Of a stretch of 64,000 bases of DNA, positions 1 to 10,210 are shown piece by piece. A program made the translations under genes and the position numbers. The first letter of the stretch is position 1, and each line of letters starts with the position of its first letter. The notes below the pieces were generated by a model. That model was not told the DNA's origin, did not search any database, and saw nothing but the letters and a program-made list of their open reading frames with translations. The stretch comes from Pascua guehoae. Its lineage: Eukaryota > Basidiomycota > Tremellomycetes > Trichosporonales > Trichosporonaceae. Location of the stretch: the NCBI GenBank assembly GCA_001600415.1, contig BCJX01000016.1:47413-111412 (forward strand), in the 5' to 3' direction.

Positions 1-2102
1 GACTATCCCCACGGTTGTCGCGTCCGCCAGTTGTGCCTTCTTAATGTCGTCCCGTACTGTGGATTGTAGGGTGGACATCATGACTGCGTTGACGTGTAGG
101 ATCTGGCGGATGTTGACAGCTGCGTCGTCGTTGTTAAGGACATAGTCCGCCCTGCGTGATAACGCGTCCGGCTTCATGCCCAGCCAGCCTGGCCTGTACT
201 GAATGGTGAAGTCGAAGTCTTGGAGGAATTCCATCCATCGGACCTGCCGGCAGGTCAGGGCCCTTTTGCTGGTGAAGTAGGACAGTGGCTGGTGGTCCGA
301 CAGTACCGTGATCTTGTGGTCAGCCCCCTCCAAGTAATGCCGCCAGGCCTTGAAGGATGCCACGATCGCCAGAAGTTCCTTGTCGTGCACTTCATAGTTG
401 AGCTCAGGTGCCAAGAACTTGCGGGAGTAGAAGGCGATGGGGTGGACTGCGTCCACGAAGGGCTGCGACAGTACCGCACCGAGCGCAAAGTCTGAGGCGT
501 CTGGTTCAACGATGAGTGGCAGGGAGGTGTCGAAGTGTCGCAGAATGTCCGCGTGTAGAAAAGCGTCTTTTAGTTTCCTGAAAGCGGACTTGGCATCTGG
601 TGTCCAGTGGAAATCCCTTTTCTTCTTGTTCTTCGTGAGCTCTGTCAAGGCTGCTGCGATAGTGGAGTAGGCCTTGATGAACTGGCGGTAGAAGTTGGCA
701 AATCCCAGGAAGGATTGGACGTTGCGGACCGACTCCGGGGTGGGCCAGGACGACACTGCTTTGACCTTCGATGCGGCCATCCTGATCCCGTCTCGAGAAA
801 TCATGTAGCCGAGGAACTCAATCTCACTCTTGTAGAATTCACACTTCTCAGCTTTGGCGAAAAGGCTTCACTCCTGCAGCCGAGTGAGAACGCGTTTGAT
901 GTGTTCCTCATGCTCTTCTCGTGTGTTGGAGTAGATCAGAATGTCATCAAGGTATGTGACCACGAAATCATCCGTCATGTCCGCGAATGTCTGGTTCACC
1001 AGGTGTTGGAAGGACGCAGGGGCGTTGGTGAGGCCGAACGGCATGACGTGGTACTCGAAGAGGCCGTACCTGGTTTGGAACGCTGTTTTCCATTCGTCAC
1101 CCTCTGCTATGCGTACTTGGTGGTAGGCATTGCGGAGGTCAATGCTGGAGAAAAACTTCGCCGAGCTCAACCTGTGAAGAAGGTCGGGGATGAGTGGGAG
1201 TGGGTACTTGTTCTTCACCGTGACTTTGTTGAGGCCGCGGTAGTCTACGCATAGACACAGGGAGCCATCTTTCTTTTTGACGAACAGAATGGGAGCTCCT
1301 GCTGGAGAGGAGGAGGGGACAATAAACCCGTTTGCAAGGTTTTCGTCCAGATAGTCCCATAGAACCTTCAGTTCTTTGGGGGAGAGGGGGTATATGGGGC
1401 CACAAGGTGGCCGGGCGCCGGGTTCGATGTGATGGCGTGGTCCACATCTCACGATATTGGCAGGGAGTCCGCGGCATGCTTGCTGAACACGTCAATGAAG
1501 GTGTGGAGATCGGTTGGTAGAGCCGCATATGCGCGTGCCTTCCAATCCAGAGGGAGGACGTCGTCCGCCTTCGCGGACGAGCATACGATGCCCCAACTGC
1601 CCTTCTTTGCCAGCTTAGCGAATGTGGCGGCCCCCACGAACGCAACCGTGTTGGTTTTGTCGATGGCGGGCGGGGGTGTGGCTGTGGGGGTGGGTGTTGG
1701 GTTGGGTATAGAGACGCAGAAGGTCTGCCAGTCGATATTGGGCTGGAAGTTTCTGCACCAGGGTATGCCAAAGTAAATGTCGGATATGGCTAAAGGCGAC
1801 ACATCGCACAGGATGTCGTACGTGATGCCGTCCGATGTAATGCGGAGGCGAACTTGGTCCGTGACTGTCCATGCACGTGTCCCGGTGAACCCCATGACGT
1901 CGTAGGGTAGTGGGTGCAGGTATATGGTCAGGCCGTTGTTCGCCACGAAGTGGGGGGTGACGAGGTTGGCGTCCGAGCCAGTGTCAATGAAGATGTCGAC
2001 GTTGGTGTGGCCAGACGGTGTTTGGATTATAGAGGGGAGGTAATAGCGGGGTCTCGGGGTATCTTGTGCGTTTGAGGAGGCTTGTTGTATTAATGTCTGC
2101 AC
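1..2102 (-). pseudogene. Pol polyprotein (protease, reverse transcriptase, RNase H), broken
   Basis: The frame from 2102 to about 1449 encodes the aspartic protease (IDTGSDANLV near 1990). A TGA follows at 1449-1451, and a few codons later the reading frame must change by one base to continue into the RT, which is open from 1452 to 868. RT shows [35 protein letters not shown] and the catalytic YLDDIL. A second in-frame TGA lies at 868-870. Beyond it the same frame stays open to position 1 and gives a clear RNase H domain (EPDASDFALGAVLSQ, YSRKFLAPELNYEVHDKELL, LSDHQPLSYF) and the linker before integrase (KPDALSRR). Two nonsense codons plus one indel show a decayed copy. Confidence 0.85.
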
Positions 2103-2128
2103 GTGCCTAGTGGTCCACCTCCTGGAGA

Positions 2129-3505
2129 CTAGGCCGACTCATTTCCCAAGTCGGTGTCGTCGTTGAAAGTGACGGCCATGTTGACAACCTTGGCCCCCCC
2201 CTGCGGCTTGTCTTTCTGCTTGTTGGGGCAGTTGTCGGCTCCTTGGTTGCCTCCACAGTAGGCACAGAGATTGTTGGCCTTGCGGCATTCCTTCTCCTCC
2301 TTTGACAGGCGGCCCTTCTTCGTGAGGGGGACATCTGGAGGTATGCCCGGTGGGTGCGGCTGGTTTGACAGCGACCTGGGTCGTGACCCGGATGGGGTGG
2401 ATGTTGATGCGGACGAGGTCCGTGAGGGCGTGTTTGACCTGAACGTCTTGGTGAACTTGTTGGAAGACTTGCACTCGGCCTCGCGTGTAGCGAGGAAGTT
2501 GTCAGCATCCAGTGCTTGGTTTGCCAGAGGTTCGAACAACGTGGACTTGCCCTTTCTGGCAATCTCGTCCTTTACCTCCTCCTTCAGGCCGTTGTACAAC
2601 ATGATGGGCGCCATGACGTCGCAGGACAGGTCGATGCCCAAGATGCCCACGTAGTGGCAGAACTCGGCGATGTAGTCCGCCACAGACTTGGTCTGCGACA
2701 AGCCTGTGAGCTTGCGCTGGGCAACGCCAAGGGCGTCACACTCACCATACATCTTGTTCAGCTCCGCGGCGAACATGTCCCAGTCCCCCAGGAATGTTGG
2801 CCGGTGCAAGGGGGGGAGGCGGTAGAAACGTTGGAACCAGTCCCTTGGCTTGTCGCGTAAGAAGGACCCTGCGTAGGCTACCTTGATAGCGTCCAAGGGG
2901 AAATGCAAGGGGTTCGTGGTGAAAACGAGCTCCATGTCACCCAGGAAGCCGGTCAGCTTCGTCTTGTCGCCATGGAACTTGTCAGGGTCTGTGATCTTTG
3001 GCTCCTGGTAGCGCGGCGGTCCGGGCGTCGACACCAATGGGGCTGGGTGGCCTTCCCCAACTGGGGGTGAGGGCGAGTGCGAGCCACATGCGCATTGGTG
3101 CATGTGGTTTGCGGGCGGGGGTGGCAGGACCTGCTCCTGTGGGCGGACCGTCGGTTCAGCCATGCCTACACTGTGGTGGTCCATGCTGTCCGAGTCGCTG
3201 CCGCTCGAGCCATGTGAACAAGTGATTGCGGCCACTCGAAGGTCATTGACGGTGGTCGTGAGTCGTGCCACGTTTACGCTTGTACTCTCGTACTGTGATT
3301 CGATCGTTTGCAGTCTGCTTCTGATCGACGAGAGGGTGGCCATCATCTCCGCGAACTGGGCCGCCATTGTCGACGAGGTTTCGTCCATCCTGGCAAGGGT
3401 ACGGCGTATGTCCGCGGGGATGATGATGGGGGAGGGTGGTCGGGAGTAAGGTGAATGGCTCACTCTACCGGGGAGGTTTGTTGAGTCGCGATCTTGTCGA
3501 TCCAT
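2129..3505 (-). CDS. Gag polyprotein of Ty3/gypsy element
   Basis: An intact 458-residue open frame starts at the ATG at 3505. It should form the capsid of the retrotransposon particle in the cytoplasm. The middle third (about residues 170-330) has the retrotransposon gag domain look: the stretch DPDKFHGDKTKLTGFLGDM, followed by SFLRDKPRDWFQRFY and a conserved WDMF region. Near the C-terminus is a degenerate zinc knuckle, CAYCGGNQGADNC: it has C-x2-C-x8-C and lacks the usual histidine. The N-terminal third has a coiled-coil-like heptad pattern. The downstream pol frame starts 27 nt after the gag stop in another frame, so pol is read either by reinitiation or from a frame now damaged. Confidence 0.85.
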   Translation of the reverse strand: MDRQDRDSTNLPGRVSHSPYSRPPSPIIIPADIRRTLARMDETSSTMAAQFAEMMATLSSIRSRLQTIESQYESTSVNVARLTTTVNDLRVAAITCSHGSSGSDSDSMDHHSVGMAEPTVRPQEQVLPPPPANHMHQCACGSHSPSPPVGEGHPAPLVSTPGPPRYQEPKITDPDKFHGDKTKLTGFLGDMELVFTTNPLHFPLDAIKVAYAGSFLRDKPRDWFQRFYRLPPLHRPTFLGDWDMFAAELNKMYGECDALGVAQRKLTGLSQTKSVADYIAEFCHYVGILGIDLSCDVMAPIMLYNGLKEEVKDEIARKGKSTLFEPLANQALDADNFLATREAECKSSNKFTKTFRSNTPSRTSSASTSTPSGSRPRSLSNQPHPPGIPPDVPLTKKGRLSKEEKECRKANNLCAYCGGNQGADNCPNKQKDKPQGGAKVVNMAVTFNDDTDLGNESA

Positions 3506-3569
3506 TCAACTGTGAGGGCCGGCCCGGAGGAGGTCCGAGACGGTCCACTTCGCAGACTGGGCATTGGCG

Positions 3570-3872
3570 GACAGGCGGGACTGTCCGTTGGCGCAACTCA
3601 ACTGCGAAGGGGAGGGAGGCACGGTGACGGCGCTGGGACGCAGAGGGCGGACTGAGGTTCGGCGACGGGACCGCGTCCAGAGCGCCCAGAGGAGAGCGTA
3701 TGATCTTATGAGTGAATGGATCGTTGGGAGATATCCAACGATCTGACTATGACGCTATATATGCTAGTATGGTAGGGTCCGATGGCTCAGCCATGTGTTT
3801 ACCACGTGGCGTACTGGGTCCTGGTCCGCGGACCTGGGTCCGTGGGCTTGTTGTCGCATACGGGTCATGACA
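3570..3872 (-). repeat. putative 5' LTR of the Ty3/gypsy element
   Basis: This is the non-coding stretch between the gag start and a minus-strand TGTCATGACC, a plausible LTR 5' end at 3872. It contains a TATATA box at 3756-3761 in the minus-strand orientation and a 7-bp hairpin at 3721-3741. The inner end and the primer binding site are not resolved, because no canonical tRNA complement is evident; self-priming is possible. The partner LTR is outside the window, so both borders are provisional. Confidence 0.3.
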
Positions 3873-3877
3873 GCATT

Positions 3878-4004
3878 GTCGGAAACAAGTGAAAAACTTT
3901 GCACCACACACATGTTTCTCAGGATTGGAAACTTATGTTTCCGATCCTGAGAAACACAGGAGAAATTTCGAATTTCCGGCATGTTTTTCAGGGTCAGAAA
4001 CAAG
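3878..4004. repeat. hairpin cluster beside the retrotransposon
   Basis: A near-perfect inverted repeat has 19-nt arms at 3914-3932 and 3937-3955 with a 4-nt TTAT loop (18 of 19 positions match). A further half-repeat of the same motif lies at 3983-4001 (GTTTTTCAGGGTCAGAAAC), and a weaker one at about 3880-3897. Four related half-sites within 130 bp could be the end of another mobile element or a cruciform-forming site. Confidence 0.7.
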
Positions 4005-4605
4005 CAGGATCAACGAGGTGCCAGGTGGGTACTTGGCCAAATTTATTTCAGGCTGCCCAACCGTCAGGCCACGGGATCAAATGCATGCGCCGCCGCCGTC
4101 AACCAAAACGCCCGCGTAGCCGGCGTTAAACTGGTAGTCATCCCTCTGCGCATTCGACGCACCTCCCTTCAGGCCCTTGTCACCCGCTATCGCTCCATAT
4201 CGTTCCATATCGCTCCATACCCATCCTGGCCGATTCATCCTTGCCTTATCCGTCGCCCGTCTTCTACGACTAGGCCCCGCTAGGCATCTTACAACTGACG
4301 AAAATTTGCATCCGTCGCCGGTTACAACGCCCGCCTTGGCGGGCGTCTTGTTTGCTAGTCACACACTCATCACTCATTCACCGAGACCCGAGCAAGCAAC
4401 GGATCGAGAATCGACGCCGAGACGGACTGCGACCCGGGCCAGAAGAAGATCGATACTCGGCGCTGGAGCGGAGCAAGACTCGGCGCTGAGGCGGACCGGG
4501 ACTCGAGTACGAGGCGGACCGAGACTCGTAGCCAGGACCAGCAGGTAATGGCAGTGAGTAACTGACAGAGCAAGGCCCTACACTCGAGGGTGAGGCAAAA
4601 CTCTC

Positions 4606-4690
4606 ACAACGGTGGTCGTGAGTCGCGCCACGTTTATGCTTGTGCTCTCGTACTGCGATTCGTCGTCTGCAGCTTCTGACCCGTCGGCTG
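4606..4690 (-). mobile_element. isolated gag fragment of the same retrotransposon family
   Basis: The sequence from 4606 repeats gag positions 3249-3335 at high identity (shared blocks include GGTGGTCGTGAGTCG and GCTCTCGTACTG with few changes), in the same orientation. It is about 1.3 kb outside the gag start of the main element, so it is a remnant of a second insertion or a rearrangement product. Similarity fades after about 4690. Confidence 0.75.
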
Positions 4691-5103
4691 AAATCGGGCC
4701 AACGACGAGGATGCATGCTTCTCAGATCGCTGTCCTTGCACAGCTGGGTGCACGATGGCATATGTGACGTATTGACTGGTCTGTGCGGCTGGACCATGGC
4801 AAGAGCAGGTCGAGATGGTCGCGAGCACACCTTGTGGTGGCAAACCCCAGTTCCCTCATCATTCTTATTGTTGCCATCAACTATACTCGTCTTTGTCCAT
4901 CACACCCACGACGAGTTCACCACACTCTCATTTCACTGCCTGACCAGTTTGCGTCGTTGGCCTCACGTCCAAAGGTATCTTCCCTCGCTGGCGAGAGCCA
5001 TGCCAACCATGCCTCCATGGATACTCATACTAGTTACACAGATTGCCCGCGCCGACCTCTGACAACCTTCTCCCCCCCGGCGCCGTCATCCTCCCACTCG
5101 ACC

Positions 5104-6344
5104 ATGGCCGAGCTTGTAAGTCTTCCGCAGCCATGCCATCAGAGCTTGACTATCAGGGAATTGCCGCTGCAGGCTTGGCGATAGCGAGTGCGCTGAGCGG
5201 CGGCCAGCTAGGGCTCGGGATAAACCAAGGCCGCAAGGCGCGCGCGGCGGCCGCAAAGCACGAGCAGCAGCTGGCGGCCCATGAGGCACGCGCCGACGCG
5301 CGTCACCAGGACGCGCAAGCGATGAAGGTGCAAGAGTTCGAGGCGTACCAGGACCGCGAGGACACGCGGTTCCACCAGATGCGCGCGAGCAAGGATCGGC
5401 GGCATGCTGAGTGCCTCGAACTCGAGCGGGAGAAGATGGCCAAGAAGGAGGCACTCGAGCGGGAGAAGATGGCCAAGACGGAGGCACTCAAGCGGGAGAA
5501 GATGGCCCACACGGAGGCGCTCAAGCGGGAGAAGATGGCCAAGACGGAGGCACTCGAGCGGGAGAAGATGGCCCAGACGGAGACGCTCAAGCGGGAGAAG
5601 ATGGCCCAGACGGAGACGCTCAAGCGGGAGAAGATGAACCAAACGGAGGCGCTCAAGCGGCCAAAGATTGCCCAGACGGAGGCGCTCCTGCGAGACAATG
5701 CGAATGCGGAATTCCGCCGCAAGCCGGCCGAGGTCGAGCGCCTGGCCCAGACGGAGGCGGCCAAGCGGCCGAAGATTGCCCAGACGGAGACGCCCAAGCG
5801 GCCGAAGATTGCCCAGACGGAGGAGCGGATGCGCGAGACGACGGCGCAGACGGTCACACAGACCCACACGGCGGACCACAACGACGATTCCACCAAGAGA
5901 TGTGAGCCCGGACTGGGTGTCCGCCCCGCCCATGGCGGACAGTCCACCGAAACGCTGCCGCTGCCGGTTGCATGGTACTTGCCGCTGGAGTCGTGGTGGT
6001 GGGGCGGGGCCTCAACGCTGCCGGTTACATGGTTCTTCCCGCTGCCGCCGCAGACTACAGGATACTACTTCCCGCCGCCGCCGTCGCAGACGGCGCAGAC
6101 GGCCACACGTTGGGACCACACGGCGGACCACAGCGACGATTCCACCAAGAGATGTGAGGCCGGACTGGGTGTCCGCCCGGCCCATGGCGGACAGTCCACC
6201 GGAACGCTGCCGCTGCCAGTTATAGAGTACCCGGCCCGCGGGCAGTCCACCGGAACGCTGCCGCTGCCAGTTATAGAGTACCCGGCCCGCGGACAGTCCA
6301 CCGGAACGCTGCCGCTGCCGGTTATACGGTACCCAGTCGCGTGA
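5104..6344 (+). CDS. coiled-coil protein built of 11-residue repeats, unknown function
   Basis: I propose two exons (5104-5115, 5157-6344), giving 399 residues. The 41-nt intron has GTAAGT and a TATCAG acceptor and joins MAEL to GIAAAGLAIASALSGGQ; the frame also permits unspliced starts at 5043 or 5132. After a short glycine/alanine segment the protein is helical and highly charged. About eight copies of an 11-residue unit (consensus KREKMAQTEAL) occupy 5424-5690, followed by KRPKIAQTEA variants. The C-terminal third is proline-rich. It contains a duplicated block (HTADHNDDSTKRCEPGLGV and its copy) and three 18-residue units around GQSTGTLPLPVIEYPAR (54-nt tandem repeats, 6187-6335). I do not recognise a family. 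The 11-mer periodicity could mean a right-handed coiled coil or a surface-binding amphipathic helix, but that is inference. The C-terminal part could belong to an unrecognised intron. Confidence 0.6.
5424..5690 (+). repeat. 33-bp coding tandem repeat, about 8 units
   Basis: Unit GAGAAGATGGCCMAGACGGAGGC and variants repeat in frame, each encoding 11 residues. Copies differ mainly in Lys/Glu at unit position 1 and in Lys/His/Gln near the end, so expansion is not fresh. Confidence 0.85.
6187..6335 (+). repeat. 54-bp coding tandem repeat, 3 units
   Basis: Three nearly identical 54-nt units (CAGTCCACCGGAACGCTGCC core) are in frame at the 3' end of the coiled-coil gene. Their near identity suggests recent expansion and probable length variation between strains. 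Confidence 0.85.
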
Positions 6345-7648
6345 TTGGCTCGGCAGCAGATAATGCGCAATCTCTAGTCTCGCTACTCCCTCATACACGA
6401 CGTATGAACATGGGCTCAGTCGTGCCTCGTCCCACACGGTTACCCAGGCAATGGCATTTATTGGTGGCAGCTATACACATGGACGGCTGCTGTGTACATT
6501 CTACTGCAGCACTGAGCACGTCGTTGGCTTCTGCATTGTGCCGGATGCCGTGCGATGAATTGGCATGCACTCGACTCCACTCTCCTGCACTCGATTCAAT
6601 TCATTCAACCATCTTGACCACGTTGCTAGGGCACCTTTCACCTTGCACGTTGTTCTGCTGATGGAGCCGCAACAGTGGCACGGAAAAGTCTTTGGGAGAA
6701 TGGTGTAATGGCCCTCACTTGTTGCTTGCCTGCCACTGCCACTTGCCACTTGCCACTTGCCACTTGCTACTTGCCACTGGCCACTTGGCTGCTACTCGTC
6801 ACTTGGCCTTCACTTAGCACCCCTACTAATTGCCCCAACTACTCATTCACATCGACGACCTCAGCACTGCGCCACACACCCTCCACGCAGCACAGGGGAG
6901 CCTTGCCGACCGTGAGAGCGGGCAAGGTGGACACGGCCAGGGATGCGGGGGTGAGGCGCAAGTGGGCGAGGCGGCTGGGGTCTTGATGCGGTGGTTGGTC
7001 ATTTTAGCTGTTCCGGCGCTGGGATGCTGGCGGTGGTGGTTTGGGGGTTGTTGGATTTTTTTGTTTGAGCCGGCCGTGGAGAGGACGAGGGTGCAGTGGT
7101 TGGTGTTGGGAAGTGGACTGAAGGTTCACCTGAGGGCCAAGGGAGGCACTGTTGAGTTGTCTGATCTGGCACATGAGGTGACCGTGGCGAAAATTGAATG
7201 ACGGGTGACAGGCAGATCGTTACAGTGACAGTGGCGAAATGTGGAAGCAATTATTCACCCATGCACCTGCAAAGCAGGCATTCAACTGCTAGTAGCCCAT
7301 GCATGCCAGTGAAGGAGTGTTTGCTGATTGAGAAGCATGTTTTCGGTGGCATGGACAGAACCACCCTCGACGGATGATGCTGAGTGGTATTGAGGTGGTG
7401 TGAGCCTTGTTCGGATCCGAAACGCTCAACGCGATCAAACGAAACGCGCCAGCACAGTGACTCAAACTGTGCGCGTACACATTCATTCACACATGACTCA
7501 AACAAGCCACCGCCCAGCCTCTTAATGCTCTGCCATCAACCACTCTGCACTATTTCACTTCTGTCTCCACCCAGATTAACGGAACGGACTGGATCCTGTC
7601 TCTCTCCCTACACTGACGACGACCACTCCACACCCGCACACATCGACT
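6345..7648. other. intergenic region, 1.3 kb
   Basis: No convincing gene. A 7-bp microsatellite (CCACTTG, about 8 imperfect copies) lies at 6727-6797. A GT-rich stretch is at 7010-7110. The last 150 bp before 7649 are C-rich, as expected for a promoter/leader of the NADAR gene. Confidence 0.5.
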
Positions 7649-8356
7649 ATGCCTCCCCGAACCAACCAGCGAGGAGTCCGTGCCAAGCCCCGAGCCCGCG
7701 CCGTGCTCGGTGCCAACACGGCCAGCGTCGCTGACCCCAACGCCACCGACCCAGAGACCACCGAGTACCTTTACTTCTACGGCCACACTCGCGGTCGATA
7801 CGCCTGCCTCTCCAACTTCTTCTCTGCACCCTTCTCCGACCCCGACTACCCGGGCATCACATTCCCATGTTCCGAGCACTACATGATGTATCGCAAGGCA
7901 CTCCTCTTCTCGCCTGACACTGAACACGCCCAGTGGATTCTCGAGACCAACTCACCCGCCGCGGCAAAGCGTATCGGGCGCACAGTGCCCAACTTCGATC
8001 CATCCACATGGGACGCGCACGCCGAGGGGGCAGTCGAGCGTGGCGTCTACCTCAAATTCAAGAATGCGCACGATGGGGAGCTGCGTGATATCCTCATCGA
8101 GACTCGGGGGAGACGGCTGGTCGAAGCATCCCCGTACGATCGTATTTGGGGCATTGGGTTTAAATGGGAAGACGCCGAAAGGAATCAGCATCGTTGGGGC
8201 GAGAATCGGTGAGCACGAGCTGGGCCGAGCCTCTTTCGGTGGTCTCCCACTGACAGTAGACTTGGGAAAGTCCTTGAGCGAGTGCGCGAGCGCTTGATAA
8301 AGGAGATGGAGGAGGAAAACGGCAGTTCAGAGGCAGCGGCCAGTGATGGCGACTGA
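7649..8356 (+). CDS. NADAR domain protein (YbiA/DUF1768 family)
   Basis: Two exons (7649-8208, 8260-8356) give 218 residues. The NADAR fold (about residues 42-205) is recognised from YLYFYGHTRGRYACLSNFF, FPCSEHYMMYRKALLF, AKRIGRTV and a C-terminal WGENRLGKVLERVRERL-like end that appears only after splicing. The family includes N-glycosidases that act on riboflavin-pathway intermediates (bacterial/plant members) and proteins linked to NAD/ADP-ribose metabolism, hence the name; activity in fungi is not settled. The glutamate in the SEHYMM segment is the residue usually proposed to be catalytic. The 51-nt intron ends in ACAGTAG; the downstream AG is preferred because it preserves the family spacing. 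The N-terminal 40 residues are low complexity. It converges on the next gene. Confidence 0.88.
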
Positions 8357-8836
8357 GTGCGACTCCCAGACGACTCCCAACTTAGAGGACAGCATATCTA
8401 CCTGCTTGTGGATACCTTAGCGACGCGTCCAACCAAGTCCAAGGCCATGATGCCGTGCTTTGACTCTGGGTGGGCTATGCTGAAGGTGCTACTTGGCTTC
8501 CGGCCCCTCCCGCTGCGGCCACGCAAGGCAGGTGGGACACGACCACGGCCGCTTGGCCGCTTTCCCAGCAGCCAACCGTCGGTTTCTGCCATATTCCAGA
8601 CGTCCGACAGCCTTGTCGCAAGTGCACTTGTAGACCTCGCGTGATACATTTCACACACTATAACAGACCTAAATAATGATATGCACAAATAAATGCTTCT
8701 GAACGTCACCGCTCCGACTCCTTCGTTCGGCCGGCCCTGCCGAAGCAATACCGGACGGCGTCAGGTCAATGATACCTTAGGGCTGGTACGCATCGTCGTT
8801 GCACAAGGGGCACAAGGAGCACGCGACAGTCGCCAT
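8357..8836. other. convergent intergenic region, 480 bp
   Basis: This lies between the 3' ends of the NADAR gene and the minus-strand prenyltransferase gene. A run AATAATGATATGCACAAATAAATG near 8672-8695 could supply polyadenylation signals. I see no further gene. Confidence 0.5.
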
Positions 8837-10210
8837 CTACGCATTGACACATTCACTTCGCCGCATCTCCCAGTACGCCGCCCGCATGCGGTCAGCATAG
8901 CTCGCGAGCTGGCCAAACACCGCCGCTGCGTCGCCGAGGCGCCCGCCCTCGGCGAGGGTGTCACCCAGGAACTCGAGGGCGAGGGGGACCGGCGTGGGCG
9001 TGTCGTCTTTCTCGATTTCACGCGTGCGCGTGGGCCACGCACTGAGCGCGCCGTCGGCTACGGGTACGGAAACGGCAGCGCCAGCCATGTACGGTGCGAG
9101 GGCGGGGAGGAGGGGTGCGCGGGCCGCAGACGTCGCACGGATCACGCCGCGGAGATAGTTCCACGCCGAGGCGTTGTGGGGGATGCGGTGAATCTCGGAG
9201 AGTGCGTACCTGCAAAGTGTTGTCAGTGTGGGACACAAGCCAAAGGCACTCAGAGGAAGCACTCACGCGATCTCGTCGTCGGTATTGTCCTTGGCCGCAG
9301 CACCGGGGCGACCCATGCGCAGGAACCAACGCCAGCCCCACGCAGAGTTGTTGCGCCCGTCAGCGGCCAGCATACGCTCGCACCATGCAAGCTCCTCTGC
9401 CCAGCGCTCCTCGGAGATGCGGCCAAGCTCTGAGAAGTGGCAGTACAGCCAGTGCAGGTATGCCCAGGTGTGGTAGTTCTTCGGGTCTGGGACGAGCGAT
9501 TCGTGAATGAACTCGATCTCCTCGGTAGGGTCCTTGGGCGAGATATTTGTCATGAGCAGGAGGCGGTGGTGCCTGGGTGTGAGCAAGAGAGGAGTGGTGG
9601 GGTTGAAGATGGGACATTGTGGATTCTCCCAGCCAACATAGAGGAGGCAACGCACCACACCTGATAGCTCTTGAGATTCTCGCGCGCAAACGTGTTCATG
9701 AGCTCGAGTTCGTCCGTCAGATCCTTCTTGAGTGCGATGAGGGTGGCCAGACGGTACTGCCTGCGGGTCAGAGGTTGTACACACCGGTAACTCACCAAAC
9801 CGTGTAGTGGGCTGGGCACATGCGAATAATCGAGTAGGTGAGATCGAGCACACGCTCACTCTTCTCGTCCGCCGCGGATACGGCGCGGAAGTAGTCCATC
9901 GAGTCGCGATCTGGGATTAGCATTAGACCTGGGAGGCAAGAGACGGAACCTAGTGAGGACAATGTCGACCCTACGGCATACCTAGTCGTACAGTACACCG
10001 TGGAGGATAATACTGGCGCGGTATATCCATGAACGGCACCGCTGTGCGACACGCTCGACTCACACTCATCAGAGTACATGATGGGCATGACGGGGTTCGG
10101 GCCGTCATCCTGTGGGATGGGGACAATGTCTGCCCACGCCTCACGCTCCTTGAGGGGAATGTACGCGTCGTCGGACTGAGTGAGCACGAGTTTGGGTGGT
10201 GACGTACCAT
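8837..10210 (-). CDS. RAM2: protein farnesyltransferase/geranylgeranyltransferase type I alpha subunit
   Basis: Six exons on the minus strand: 10208-10210, 10064-10175, 9797-1-adjusted 9796-9910, 9656-9760, 9267-9572, 8837-9209. They give 337 residues. The protein is the shared alpha subunit that, with a beta subunit, attaches farnesyl or geranylgeranyl to CaaX cysteines (Ras, Rho, a-factor type pheromones). Prenyltransferase alpha repeats are clear: EKSERVLDLTYSIIRMCPAHYTVW, NLKSYQVWHHR, DPKNYHTWAYLHWL, DGRNNSAWGWRWF and RIPHNASAWNYLRG. The N-terminal signature DIVPIPQDDGPNPVMPIMYS is typical. The lysine in LKSYQVW is at the position of the catalytic lysine in mammalian FNTA. The first coding exon contains only the ATG, followed by a 32-nt intron with GTACGT and CTCACTCAG. 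The TAT codon split over intron 2 restores the conserved YSDEYRDSMDYFRAV. Confidence 0.93.

Larger units (their letters stand above)
1..3872 (-). mobile_element. Ty3/gypsy LTR retrotransposon, truncated by the window edge and inactivated
   Basis: Reading on the minus strand, the element has a putative 5' LTR, then gag, protease, reverse transcriptase and RNase H. The integrase and 3' LTR would lie left of position 1. The order PR-RT-RH in one polyprotein frame, the motif YLDDIL in RT and IDTGSDANLV in PR identify the Ty3/gypsy group. The pol frame carries a nonsense codon and a 1-nt frameshift near 1440-1455 and another TGA at 868-870, so this copy is not autonomous. The outer border at 3872 is inferred from a TGTCATGACC start on the minus strand; I could not compare it with a second LTR. 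Confidence 0.88.
3873..5103. other. intergenic region with transposon debris
   Basis: Apart from the hairpin cluster and the gag fragment I see no gene. A short hairpin (CGCCCGCCTTGGCGGGCG) lies at about 4328-4345. A degenerate tandem stretch rich in GACTCGGCGCTG and GCGGACCG-type units runs from 4380 to 4530. The region 4850-5100 is pyrimidine-rich and probably contains the promoter of the next gene. Confidence 0.5.

Noticed and set aside
1332..1776. plus-strand frames inside the retrotransposon
   Set aside because: They are antisense shadows of protease and RT coding sequence.
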